Assembly (NCBI GenBank): GCA_041750975.1
Contig: JBGSYN010000238.1
Span: 1-27,597, forward strand
Source: JBGSYN01 sp041750975
GTDB taxonomy: Bacteria > Pseudomonadota > Alphaproteobacteria > Geminicoccales > Geminicoccaceae
DNA length: 27,597 nucleotides
Reading direction: 5' to 3'
In this document: positions 8,912-15,146 of the stretch, piece by piece
Layout of the letters: each line of letters opens with the position of its first letter
How positions within the stretch are numbered: position 1 is the stretch's first letter
The notes under the pieces: model-generated
The model's input: the letters and a program-made list of their open reading frames with translations, nothing else
Databases searched by the model: none
Told to the model about the DNA's origin: nothing
Translations under genes and position numbers: made by a program

Positions 8912-9850
8912 TCAGCCCGGGCCGACGCCTTTGGCAAATCCCTGCTCGCCGCGGTGAAAACGCGCGAGCTTCGCGAAGAAATCCTCGTGGATGAAGCGCT
9001 GATCGACATCCTCATAGACCTTGATCGGCCGGCTGCGGCCCGGATGGACGTAGTTCATCAGCTCGTTGAACTCGGGCGCCGGGCGCCACTGCCAATTGCC
9101 GCATTCCGGATACATCATGACACCGATCGCCGGCGAATCGCCTAAGGAGCGATGTTCGATCGGACCGTCGCGCGCCATCCGGTTGTTCCAGTCGATCAAC
9201 TGGTCGACCAGGTACTGGCCGAGCGGACCCTTGTCGTAGACCCGCTCCATGAGTTCGGCATAGCTCACCGCCATCAGGCGATAGACCCGCATCGGCAATT
9301 GCCAGACCTCGGCGGCCGAGCGCATCACCACATTGGCGGCATGGATGTCGTTCGAAAGATTATATTCCCTGCCGCCGACCGGCCAGTGGCCGCCGCCGAT
9401 CCACACCACGCGGAGTTTCGGCGTGGCGATCCGGGGCTCCATCAAGATCGCCGAGGCCATATCGGTGAGCGGTCCGAGAAAGGCCACATGCAAAGGCCGC
9501 GGATCGTCCTTCATCGCCTCTTCGACGATGAGCTCGGCCCCGGGCGACGGCATCGGCGTTTCCATGTCCGGCATCGGCCCCGCCGCACCGTCCTCGACCC
9601 GAACTTGACCCTCGAGCTGCATCAGCTCCAAGAGCTTCTGGACTTCGTCATGGCTGTCCTTGAGACTGGTCTGCGATTTGAGACTGCCGAAATGCGCCGG
9701 AATGATTCCGTGCAGCTCGAACATCGGCGTCAGCAGCCCATGGACAATGGCGAACTGATCGTCAGCCTCGTTCTTGGCGTCGGTATTGATGATCACCCGC
9801 CGCAACTTCTCCGGCCGCCGCGATTGCGGCACGGGCGAAGGATCAAACAC
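8912..9850 (-). CDS. Nucleoside-hydrolase-like N-glycosidase
   Basis: A 312-residue protein of the inosine-uridine nucleoside hydrolase superfamily, with no signal peptide. Seen: the metal-site region INTDAKNEADDQFA (about 21-34) with D24, D30 and D31. It differs from the classic DPGxDD loop by a longer spacing and by Asn at position 22. Other family marks are VWIGGG and REYNLSND, equivalent to the family's E-x-N...D ribose-binding segment. These suggest an active Ca-dependent N-ribohydrolase, or a relative acting on another glycosidic bond. It is the first gene of the sugar-importer/glycosidase operon, which suggests the imported compound carries a ribosyl-like N- or C-glycoside. The start is GTG at 9850 with a weak ribosome-binding site. 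An in-frame stop upstream excludes a longer form. Confidence 0.8.
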   Translation of the reverse strand: MFDPSPVPQSRRPEKLRRVIINTDAKNEADDQFAIVHGLLTPMFELHGIIPAHFGSLKSQTSLKDSHDEVQKLLELMQLEGQVRVEDGAAGPMPDMETPMPSPGAELIVEEAMKDDPRPLHVAFLGPLTDMASAILMEPRIATPKLRVVWIGGGHWPVGGREYNLSNDIHAANVVMRSAAEVWQLPMRVYRLMAVSYAELMERVYDKGPLGQYLVDQLIDWNNRMARDGPIEHRSLGDSPAIGVMMYPECGNWQWRPAPEFNELMNYVHPGRSRPIKVYEDVDQRFIHEDFFAKLARFHRGEQGFAKGVGPG

Positions 9851-9929
9851 CGCAGAGATCTTTCGGTTCGAGGCCAGGCATGATCATGATCCTGCTCACG
9901 ACGCTCCCTAATCCTTTCTTCTTTCAGCC

Positions 9930-9963
9930 AACTGGTATCCACTAGATGCTCATCATACCAGTT
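9930..9963. promoter_or_regulatory. Inverted-repeat operator overlapping the sugar-operon promoter
   Basis: AACTGGTAT at 9930-9938 is matched exactly by its reverse complement ATACCAGTT at 9955-9963, with a 16-base gap. One arm lies between the -35 and -10 boxes and the other just past the -10. This placement suits a dimeric repressor. TGGTAT/ATACCA half-sites resemble those of some GntR/FadR-family regulators, but no such regulator gene is in the window. Confidence 0.6.
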
Positions 9964-9969
9964 TGTCAA
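9941..9969 (-). promoter_or_regulatory. Sigma70-like promoter of the sugar operon
   Basis: On the minus strand TTGACA (plus positions 9964-9969) is followed after 17 bases by TCTAGT (9941-9946). That gives a perfect -35 and a 4/6 -10 box, about 90 bases before the nucleoside-hydrolase-like start codon. The spacer contains one arm of an inverted repeat. Confidence 0.6.
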
Positions 9970-10091
9970 CGGCATTTCGGGCATTGTTTGAAGGCACAAA
10001 AGTACGGTGTGTCTTCGCGCTGTGAGACTAGCGTCAGGAACGGTCCCTGCCCTAAGAAGAAACCGTTCTGAATGCGTGGCGGAGGCGATCC

Positions 10092-11039
10092 ATGTCATCA
10101 AAAGCGGCAATTATAGGCGCGGGGTTGATCGGACGGGCCTGGGCCATCGCCTTTGCCCGCGGCGGCTGGTCCTGCGCGCTCTGGGATCCCGATCCTGACG
10201 CGGCCTCAACAACCCGGGAAAGTGCCAGGGGCCTCATCGAGAGCCTGGAGGCGGAAGGTCTCCTGGGCGAGCCTGTGGACGCCATCATGGCGCGCATCGA
10301 CGCGGCACCAACCCTGAACGAAGCACTCGACGGGGCTGCCTGGATGCAGGAGAACGCGCCCGAAAAGCTGGAGGTCAAGGAGCCCCTCTGGGCCGAAATC
10401 GACGCTGTTGCCGGCAGCGACACGATTCTCGCCAGCTCGAGTTCGGCGATCGTGCCCTCGAAGTTCACGGAAACCCTCAGCCATCGTGCCCACTGCCTCG
10501 TCTGCCACCCGCTCAACCCGCCCTACCTCCTGCCCGCGGTCGAGCTGGTGCCGGCTCCCTGGACCGATCCGGCCACCATGGCCGAGGCGGAACGCGTCAT
10601 GAAGGCGCTCGGCCAGGCCCCCATCGTCATGCAGCGCGAGCTCGACGGGTTCGTCATGAACCGCATGCAAGGCGCCCTCTTCGAGGAAGCGTTCCGCCTC
10701 GTCGCCGACGGCTATTGCACCGCCGAGGACATCGATATCGGCATCCGCGAAGGCCTCGCCGTCCGCTGGTCGATCATCGGCCCCTTCGAGACCGGCGATC
10801 TTAACGCTCCGGGCGGCATCCGCGACTATGTGAACCGCTATCAGCACATCTATGTCGGCCTGCACGAGGACCAGAAACGCCGCGTCGACTGGGCAGGACC
10901 CGTGCTCGACGACATCGAGGCGGCGCGCCGTGAAAAACTTCCCGCCGACAAGCTCGGGGAGAGACAGGGCTGGCGCGATCGGCAACTCATGGCCCTGGCG
11001 CTTCATCGCCTTAAGGCTCGCGAACGGCTCGGGGACTGA
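10092..11039 (+). CDS. 3-hydroxyacyl-CoA dehydrogenase family protein (L-gulonate/carnitine dehydrogenase-like)
   Basis: A 315-residue NAD-dependent dehydrogenase. Seen: an N-terminal Rossmann motif GAGLIGRAW (9-17) and an acidic D32 after the second strand, favouring NAD. The catalytic region has a serine run (115-118), then CHPLNPPYLLPAVELVP with H139 and E151. The length and HPLNPP motif match the short single-domain group that contains lambda-crystallin/L-gulonate 3-dehydrogenase and L-carnitine dehydrogenase, rather than the fatty-acid multifunctional enzymes. A good GGAGG lies six bases before the ATG. The gene is divergent from the sugar operon across a shared control region. Oxidation of a sugar acid or hydroxyacid released by that operon is possible but inferred. 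It ends at a bidirectional terminator. Confidence 0.8.
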   Translation: MSSKAAIIGAGLIGRAWAIAFARGGWSCALWDPDPDAASTTRESARGLIESLEAEGLLGEPVDAIMARIDAAPTLNEALDGAAWMQENAPEKLEVKEPLWAEIDAVAGSDTILASSSSAIVPSKFTETLSHRAHCLVCHPLNPPYLLPAVELVPAPWTDPATMAEAERVMKALGQAPIVMQRELDGFVMNRMQGALFEEAFRLVADGYCTAEDIDIGIREGLAVRWSIIGPFETGDLNAPGGIRDYVNRYQHIYVGLHEDQKRRVDWAGPVLDDIEAARREKLPADKLGERQGWRDRQLMALALHRLKARERLGD

Positions 11040-11047
11040 GGGAGGAT

Positions 11048-11072
11048 AAAGGGGAAATCGCATTTCCCCTTT
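11048..11072. terminator. Bidirectional intrinsic terminator
   Basis: AAAGGGGAAAT (11048-11058) pairs perfectly with ATTTCCCCTTT (11062-11072) across a three-base loop. It lies between two convergent genes (dehydrogenase ends 11039, LysR ends 11085). The symmetric A-run and T-run allow termination from both sides. Downstream CCCCGGC...AGTTTTT resembles the tail of the hairpins at 12994 and 13548. Confidence 0.75.
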
Positions 11073-11084
11073 GAAACCCCGGCA

Positions 11085-11963
11085 TCAGTTTTTCGAAAGC
11101 GCCTTGAGCCAGGTGGCGATTTTTCTCGCACTCGAGGTTAACTCGCCGAAGGGCTTACAGAGATAGAACGCGGCATTGCCGAATTGGGCCTCGCCGAAGG
11201 GTGCCACCAAGCGGCCATTGGCCAGGCGGTCGTCGACCGAGGGCGAGCGGCCAATGGCGACGCCGAGGCCTTCCTCGGCTGCGGCCAGAATTTGTTCCTG
11301 GCTGTCCAGCCGCAGGGCGCCGGTTGTCGAAGGCGGCTGGATGCCGCGCGCCCTTGCCCACTCGGTCCATTCATCGACGAAGAAATTGCTGATGATCAGC
11401 CGCTTGTCGGCCAAGGCATCTGCCATATCGCCTCTGCAGCTTAGATAGTCCGGCCTCGCCACCGGCCGCGCCGTCTCGGCAAACAGGAACTCCGCCTCGA
11501 CATCCTCCCAATGGCCCTGGCCATGGCGGATCGCCAGATCGACCTGCTCGCGGCGCAAATCCACGACCCGCGTCGTCGTCACCAGCTGCAGCTCGATCTG
11601 CGGATGCTCCTGCTCCAACCGCGCCAGCTTCGGGATGAGCCAGAGCATCGCCAGCGAGGGCGGCAGGGTCAGTGCCACCCGTGCCCGATCCGACGGCCCG
11701 ATCAACGCTTCCGTCGCCGCCCCGATGCGCTCGATCGCCGGGCCGATATCGCGAAAATAACGCCCGCCGGCCTCGGTCAACCGCACCTTGGGGCCCCGCC
11801 GGTCGAACAGCTTCACATGCAGAAAATCCTCGAGCCGCCGCACCTGATGGCTGATCGCCGATTCGCTCAACCCCAACTCGCGCGCAGCCTCGCGGAACTG
11901 GCCATGCCGCGCCGCCGCATGAAACGCCCTGAGTGCCGGAAACGGCGGCAAGGTCGAACTCAA
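11085..11963 (-). CDS. LysR-family transcriptional regulator (GcvA-like)
   Basis: A 292-residue regulator. The winged helix-turn-helix occupies about residues 6-64 (LPPFPALRAFHAAARHGQFR, then LGLSESAISHQVRRLE). It is followed by a substrate-binding domain of the type-2 periplasmic fold (about 90-290). The N-terminus matches the GcvA/AmpR-like branch. The only available start is TTG at 11963, six bases after GGGAG. An in-frame stop lies upstream and no ATG or GTG intervenes. It is divergent from the CmcJ/NvfI-type oxygenase gene with 146 bases between, so it probably controls that gene and itself. The effector is unknown. Confidence 0.88.
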   Translation of the reverse strand: MSSTLPPFPALRAFHAAARHGQFREAARELGLSESAISHQVRRLEDFLHVKLFDRRGPKVRLTEAGGRYFRDIGPAIERIGAATEALIGPSDRARVALTLPPSLAMLWLIPKLARLEQEHPQIELQLVTTTRVVDLRREQVDLAIRHGQGHWEDVEAEFLFAETARPVARPDYLSCRGDMADALADKRLIISNFFVDEWTEWARARGIQPPSTTGALRLDSQEQILAAAEEGLGVAIGRSPSVDDRLANGRLVAPFGEAQFGNAAFYLCKPFGELTSSARKIATWLKALSKN

Positions 11964-11977
11964 AGGCGTCTCCCAAC

Positions 11978-11992
11978 ATGAATGATGTTCAT
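11978..11992. promoter_or_regulatory. LysR-type T-N11-A box
   Basis: ATGAA (11978-11982) and TTCAT (11988-11992) form an interrupted palindrome containing T-N11-A at 11979-11991, the classic LysR recognition pattern. It sits 15 bases upstream of the LysR start codon and faces the oxygenase gene. Confidence 0.55.
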
Positions 11993-12109
11993 ACTAGCCT
12001 GCAGCCATTTCGCACGCAATCGCCTGGGTGATCGCCTATCTTCCGTCTCAGCGCCAATCAATGGCGTCCCGAGCAAGAGCAAAGCTCAAGCTGAACGGAG
12101 TGAACCACA

Positions 12110-12982
12110 ATGTTTGATGCACATACGGAAACGTCCCTCAACAATGCCGATACCGGCGTCACCCTCGACCGTGCGGCGGCCCATCCTCTGGCCGTCCGCG
12201 GTGCCGTGCAATATCTCGCCCCGACCTCGTCACGCCCGCGGATCTATATCGAAGCCGGCGGCACGCGCACCGAGGAAGGCATCGAGGCCGAAACGCACAT
12301 CGTCGAAATCCGCAATGCACGCCGCGAAGCCACACCCTTCAGCCTCGACGACAACGGCTTCGAACTGGTCGAGCAGCACAGCGCCGTCCGCGACTTCTTC
12401 AACGAGGACGAAGTCAAGGAGGTGTTCTACCCCGAGGCCGAAGCGCTCCTCAAACAACATGTGGGTGCTAAGGAGGTGATCATCTTCGATGCCACCGTCC
12501 GCGCCGAAAGCCAGCAAGACAGCGGCAGACGCCAGCCGGTCCGTCGCGTCCATAGCGACTACACGCTCAAATCCGGCCCGCAGCGCGTCCGCGATCTGGT
12601 TCCGGCGGACCAGGTCGAGAGCTGGCTCAACGGCCGCTTCGCCGTGATCAATGTCTGGCGTCCGATCGGCCACAAGGTCGAACGCTCGCCGCTGGCCTTC
12701 GCCGATGGCAGGACCACGTGGCAGGAGGATTTCGTGCCTATGGATCTGGTCTATCCCGATCGTCTCGGCGAAATCTACGGTGTGACCGCCAGTGCCGCGC
12801 ACCAATGGTACTATTACCCCGAAATGACCACCGAGGAAGCCGTGTTGATCAAAACCTTCGACAGCGCCGAGAACGGTCCGGTCCGCTTCGTCGCCCACGC
12901 CGCCTTCGACGATCCGACCAGCTCCGACAACGCCAAACCCCGCCAAAGCATCGAACTCCGCGCCCTCGTGCGCCTAAGCTAA
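12110..12982 (+). CDS. CmcJ/NvfI-family Fe(II)-dependent oxygenase
   Basis: A 290-residue protein resembling the CmcJ/NvfI/AsaB-like family of putative non-haem iron, 2-oxoglutarate-type hydroxylases, known mainly from fungal and actinobacterial secondary metabolism. Seen: HSDY (148-151) gives the H-x-D iron pair, H263 in VAHAAF is the likely distal iron ligand, and PRQSIELRALV (277-287) supplies a C-terminal arginine for the cosubstrate. Family-typical INVWRPIG and HQWYYYPEMT are present. A GGAG lies about nine bases before the ATG. The gene stands alone, divergent from the LysR regulator, and ends with a hairpin. Its last 13 codons, stop and terminator are duplicated about 554 bases downstream. 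The substrate is unknown. Confidence 0.8.
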   Translation: MFDAHTETSLNNADTGVTLDRAAAHPLAVRGAVQYLAPTSSRPRIYIEAGGTRTEEGIEAETHIVEIRNARREATPFSLDDNGFELVEQHSAVRDFFNEDEVKEVFYPEAEALLKQHVGAKEVIIFDATVRAESQQDSGRRQPVRRVHSDYTLKSGPQRVRDLVPADQVESWLNGRFAVINVWRPIGHKVERSPLAFADGRTTWQEDFVPMDLVYPDRLGEIYGVTASAAHQWYYYPEMTTEEAVLIKTFDSAENGPVRFVAHAAFDDPTSSDNAKPRQSIELRALVRLS

Positions 12983-13041
12983 AGGCAAGACCAGAAGGGG
13001 GCTACGCCCGCCCCCTTCAAATCCCCGGCGCGAGTTTTCAG
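12941..13041 (+). repeat. 101-bp direct repeat, copy A (oxygenase tail and terminator)
   Basis: This copy includes the final codons and stop of the oxygenase gene, the hairpin at 12994-13018 and the CCCCGGC...TTTT tail. It aligns without gaps to 13495-13595 with three mismatches by eye. Confidence 0.95.
12994..13018 (+). terminator. Hairpin terminator after the oxygenase gene
   Basis: GAAGGGGGC (12994-13002) pairs with GCCCCCTTC (13010-13018) around a seven-base loop, 12 bases after the stop codon. There is no immediate U-run. A TTTT follows at 13035-13038. Confidence 0.6.
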
Positions 13042-13052
13042 ACTGGAGATTT

Positions 13053-13070
13053 TATGCGCTCCAGCGCATA
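13053..13070. promoter_or_regulatory. Palindromic operator upstream of the XRE gene
   Basis: TATGCGCT (13053-13060) and AGCGCATA (13063-13070) are perfect inverted 8-base arms with a two-base centre, 52 bases before the XRE start. HigA-type antitoxins typically bind such palindromes to repress their own promoter, so this is the likely autoregulatory site. The arms could instead form an RNA hairpin. Confidence 0.5.
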
Positions 13071-13122
13071 TCTCTGTTGAGTAAGTTCGTCGATCGAGTT
13101 CCGCGAGGCTATTATCACTGAG

Positions 13123-13482
13123 ATGAGTATTCCAGCCGCTGAAGTTCTGGCTCGTCTCTCGAAGAAGGAACGGCAGGCGATCGAGGCTCGTGCCACCGAC
13201 CTCATTGCGGAATATCAAACCTTGCAGGACGTTCGGCGCGCCCAGGAATTGACGCAGCAGCGAATGGCCGAACTCCTGGGTATCAAACAGGAAAACGTTT
13301 CGCGTCTCGAAAAGCGGACGGATCTCCTCTTTTCCACCTTAAGCGATTACATCAAAGCCATGGGCGGACGCCTGCGCCTCGTCGCCGAGTTCCCCAATCG
13401 CCCACCCGTGGAACTCTCCGGTCTCAGCAATAACACGTTGGGCCGTAGTACCGAGCAAAGCATTGCCGACGAAGTACGCTGA
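13123..13482 (+). CDS. XRE-family HigA-like antitoxin/regulator, no partner toxin
   Basis: A 119-residue protein with a helix-turn-helix of the XRE/Cro type at about 35-66 (LTQQRMAELLGIKQENVSRL). It is followed by LSDYIKAMGGRLRLVAEFP, the C-terminal segment typical of HigA-like antitoxins of HigB/RelE-type toxins. The N-terminus (about 1-33) is helical. No toxin gene is found on either side: upstream is an 81-base gap with a palindromic operator, and downstream is the second copy of a 101-bp repeat. The gene is therefore an orphan antitoxin or a lone regulator. It starts at ATG with only a weak ribosome-binding site. The surrounding repeat suggests it arrived, or was left behind, by a recombination event. 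Confidence 0.8.
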   Translation: MSIPAAEVLARLSKKERQAIEARATDLIAEYQTLQDVRRAQELTQQRMAELLGIKQENVSRLEKRTDLLFSTLSDYIKAMGGRLRLVAEFPNRPPVELSGLSNNTLGRSTEQSIADEVR

Positions 13483-13494
13483 GCCACGGCATCG

Positions 13495-13595
13495 CGCCAA
13501 AGCATCGAACTCCGCGCCCTCGTGCGCCTAAGCTAAAGGCAAGACCAGAAGGGGGCGACGCCCGCCCCCTTCAAATCCCCGGCACGACTTTTCAG
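13495..13595 (+). repeat. 101-bp direct repeat, copy B
   Basis: It begins 12 bases after the XRE stop and matches 12941-13041 at a constant offset of 554 bases, with three differences (one in the hairpin loop, two near the end). It contains 13 codons and the stop of the oxygenase gene (13495-13536) without the rest of that gene. Confidence 0.95.
13548..13572 (+). terminator. Duplicated hairpin terminator after the XRE gene
   Basis: Same 9-base stem as at 12994-13018, carried in repeat copy B. It is now positioned to end transcription of the XRE gene. Confidence 0.55.
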
Positions 13596-13661
13596 GGTTT
13601 GACGAGAAGTTCAATCGCTCATCGATCGACATACAGAGACGACTGTGATGCCATGATCTTC

Positions 13662-13796
13662 TCAGTGGCAGTGATACGTGCCGCGCTTATAATCGTTGTG
13701 GCAACCGTCTCGGTTCAAGCCTCCGCCATGGGCAAAAACTGCCGATGCATGGAGAGCCATGACGGCAATAACGATGGCGGAAAATACGATTTTCAT
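13662..13796 (-). CDS. Tiny secreted HGGG...GCH...YHCH protein (YHYH-like)
   Basis: A 44-residue protein. A signal peptide of about 22 residues (MKIVFSAIVIAVMALHASA, then VFA) is followed by a mature peptide with AHGGGLN, GCHND and a terminal YHCH. This His/Cys signature recurs in small exported bacterial proteins, often labelled YHYH-domain, and is likely metal-binding; the function is unknown. The ATG at 13796 is preceded by AAGGAAG at good spacing. The reading frame is closed cleanly by TGA. It lies alone in a lower-G+C stretch. The overlapping plus-strand open frames have no comparable signature, so this strand is taken as the real gene. Confidence 0.8.
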   Translation of the reverse strand: MKIVFSAIVIAVMALHASAVFAHGGGLNRDGCHNDYKRGTYHCH

Positions 13797-13995
13797 TGGG
13801 TGCTTCCTTTTCATCTATCATCGAGAGACACCTTCGTTGAAGCAGGTATCCCGGGACGGGCCGGTGATCCAAGTCACCGACTAACAGAGATCTTCAACCA
13901 AATGCCTTAGGTTGCTATCCGTTGGAACGCGCTTGAATGAGGGCGGGGCTGGGAGGCTCGATTGATGACGGATATCAAGCCACGTCCATAGAGAG

Positions 13996-14550
13996 GTGGC
14001 AGATCAGTACGGCTTCGGCCGCTACAGTATCGTCCTGCATGCACCCGTCGCCATTGCCATGGAGGTTCAGCGCTTCCGTGCGATGATCGGCATGGCTCAT
14101 ATGACGACAGAGCCGCACGTCAGTATTGTTTCAGGAATAGTTGCGCTGACGGATCGCGACGAGCTACTGAACCGCCTCCGTAAAATAGCCACCGAGCAGC
14201 CCGCAATTCGGATCACATTCACGGAGCCGCTGCTCGAATTAGCGGGCAGGGGTAGCGTTGGCGGTGTGGTCCCATCGTCGGAATTGGTCGCCATGCGAGC
14301 CGAAATCTCGCGGCGGCTTCCAGGAATCGTGAGCACGTCTCAGCCCCTAGACCATTCCTGGCGGCCACATCTGACGATCTATCAGAGTGACGATTCCAAG
14401 GTCCGCGTTAATGCTGAGCGTTTGGCTTCGACGTTGAACCTCGAAGCCGGCTTCGACGCTGCAAGCCTGGACTTGGTCGGGCGTCTTGGAAGTCCCCCTG
14501 GTGGCACTCAAGAGATTATCGCAACGATACCACTACCAGAGCGAGATTAG
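13996..14550 (+). CDS. 2H phosphoesterase superfamily protein (2'-5' RNA ligase-like)
   Basis: A 184-residue protein with the two H-x-S/T motifs of the 2H superfamily: PHVSI (H41, S43) and PHLTIY (H125, T127), separated by about 84 residues as expected. The N-terminal YSIVLHAP strand also fits. Members cleave or ligate 2'-5' or cyclic phosphodiester bonds in RNA or nucleotides. The physiological substrate here is unknown. The GTG start at 13996 is chosen because the first conserved strand begins at about residue 10; the ribosome-binding site is weak. It sits in a lower-G+C patch with no clear operon partner. The lipoprotein gene follows after about 80 bases. Confidence 0.75.
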   Translation: MADQYGFGRYSIVLHAPVAIAMEVQRFRAMIGMAHMTTEPHVSIVSGIVALTDRDELLNRLRKIATEQPAIRITFTEPLLELAGRGSVGGVVPSSELVAMRAEISRRLPGIVSTSQPLDHSWRPHLTIYQSDDSKVRVNAERLASTLNLEAGFDAASLDLVGRLGSPPGGTQEIIATIPLPERD

Positions 14551-14632
14551 GCAAAGCGAATCAAACCCCGAGATTGCAACCTTTCGCATGGCCAATACGT
14601 CAATGACGTTGTTGGCAAAAAGCTGGACCGTC

Positions 14633-15004
14633 ATGCGGCGCCGGAAGAACTATCTCGTTATAGCCATGCTTGCACTCACAGCCTGTGTCACCGGGCAGCG
14701 TTATGAGGAGGCGTTGGAGGCTTGGGTTGGGGCGAGTGAGTTGGAACTGGTCGAGGGTTGGGGGCCGCCGGATAGTGTTTATGAGGTCGAAGGCCGGAAA
14801 TATCTGACCTATCGCTCGGAGCAGGCCATCGTCTATCCGGGACTGCCGCGTTACGGCAATCGCTATAATGACGATTATGCCTACGCCGACCCATTCCCGA
14901 CCACCGCGCCAACGCTCATCAATCAGTTCTGCAAAACCTCCTTCATCGTCGAAGACGCAACCGTCACCGGCTGGCGCGCCGAGGGCAATGCCTGCCGCGC
15001 CTGA
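14633..15004 (+). CDS. Small outer-membrane-type lipoprotein, function unknown
   Basis: A 123-residue protein. The start at ATG 14633 gives an ideal lipoprotein signal: basic MRRRK, a hydrophobic stretch, then LTAC with C18 as the lipidated residue. The frame is open further upstream but would bury the signal. The mature part begins with a WVGASELELVEGWGPPDSVYE segment, which resembles small conserved proteobacterial lipoproteins with a W-G...L...WG.P pattern. A Tyr/Asp-rich stretch follows, then two more cysteines near the C-terminus. I do not recognise a function. A weak GGGG/CCCC hairpin follows the gene. Confidence 0.65.
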   Translation: MRRRKNYLVIAMLALTACVTGQRYEEALEAWVGASELELVEGWGPPDSVYEVEGRKYLTYRSEQAIVYPGLPRYGNRYNDDYAYADPFPTTAPTLINQFCKTSFIVEDATVTGWRAEGNACRA

Positions 15005-15032
15005 TTCGTTAGGGTTTCGAGGAGAGCGCGAG

Positions 15033-15046
15033 AGGGGCCAGCCCCT
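15033..15046 (+). terminator. Possible short terminator after the lipoprotein gene
   Basis: AGGGG (15033-15037) can pair with CCCCT (15042-15046) around a four-base loop, followed by TT. The stem is short and support is modest. Confidence 0.35.
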
Positions 15047-15146
15047 TTCGCCCCTTGTCCTTCCAACACCTTCGTGACTTGCCCATAGCCCGGCTTGATG
15101 ACACAGCTATTGCACGTAGGCATCAACAAGGATCTGGAAGCGAATC

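Noticed and set aside
9843..9887. 14-codon minus-strand frame (MIMPGLEPKDLCGV) overlapping the GTG start of the nucleoside-hydrolase-like gene
   Set aside because: It could be a leader peptide or an older start, but it has only a weak ribosome-binding site and no supporting signature, so it is not called.
13042..13080. Short ATG frame (MRSSAYLC) before the XRE gene as a toxin remnant
   Set aside because: Eight codons fully explained by the palindrome. No similarity to HigB/RelE-type toxins can be seen.
13599..13910. Plus-strand frame of 103 codons with a hydrophobic stretch resembling a signal peptide
   Set aside because: It is the antisense of the 44-codon HGGG...YHCH gene, which has a better ribosome-binding site and a recognisable signature. 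The plus frame has none.
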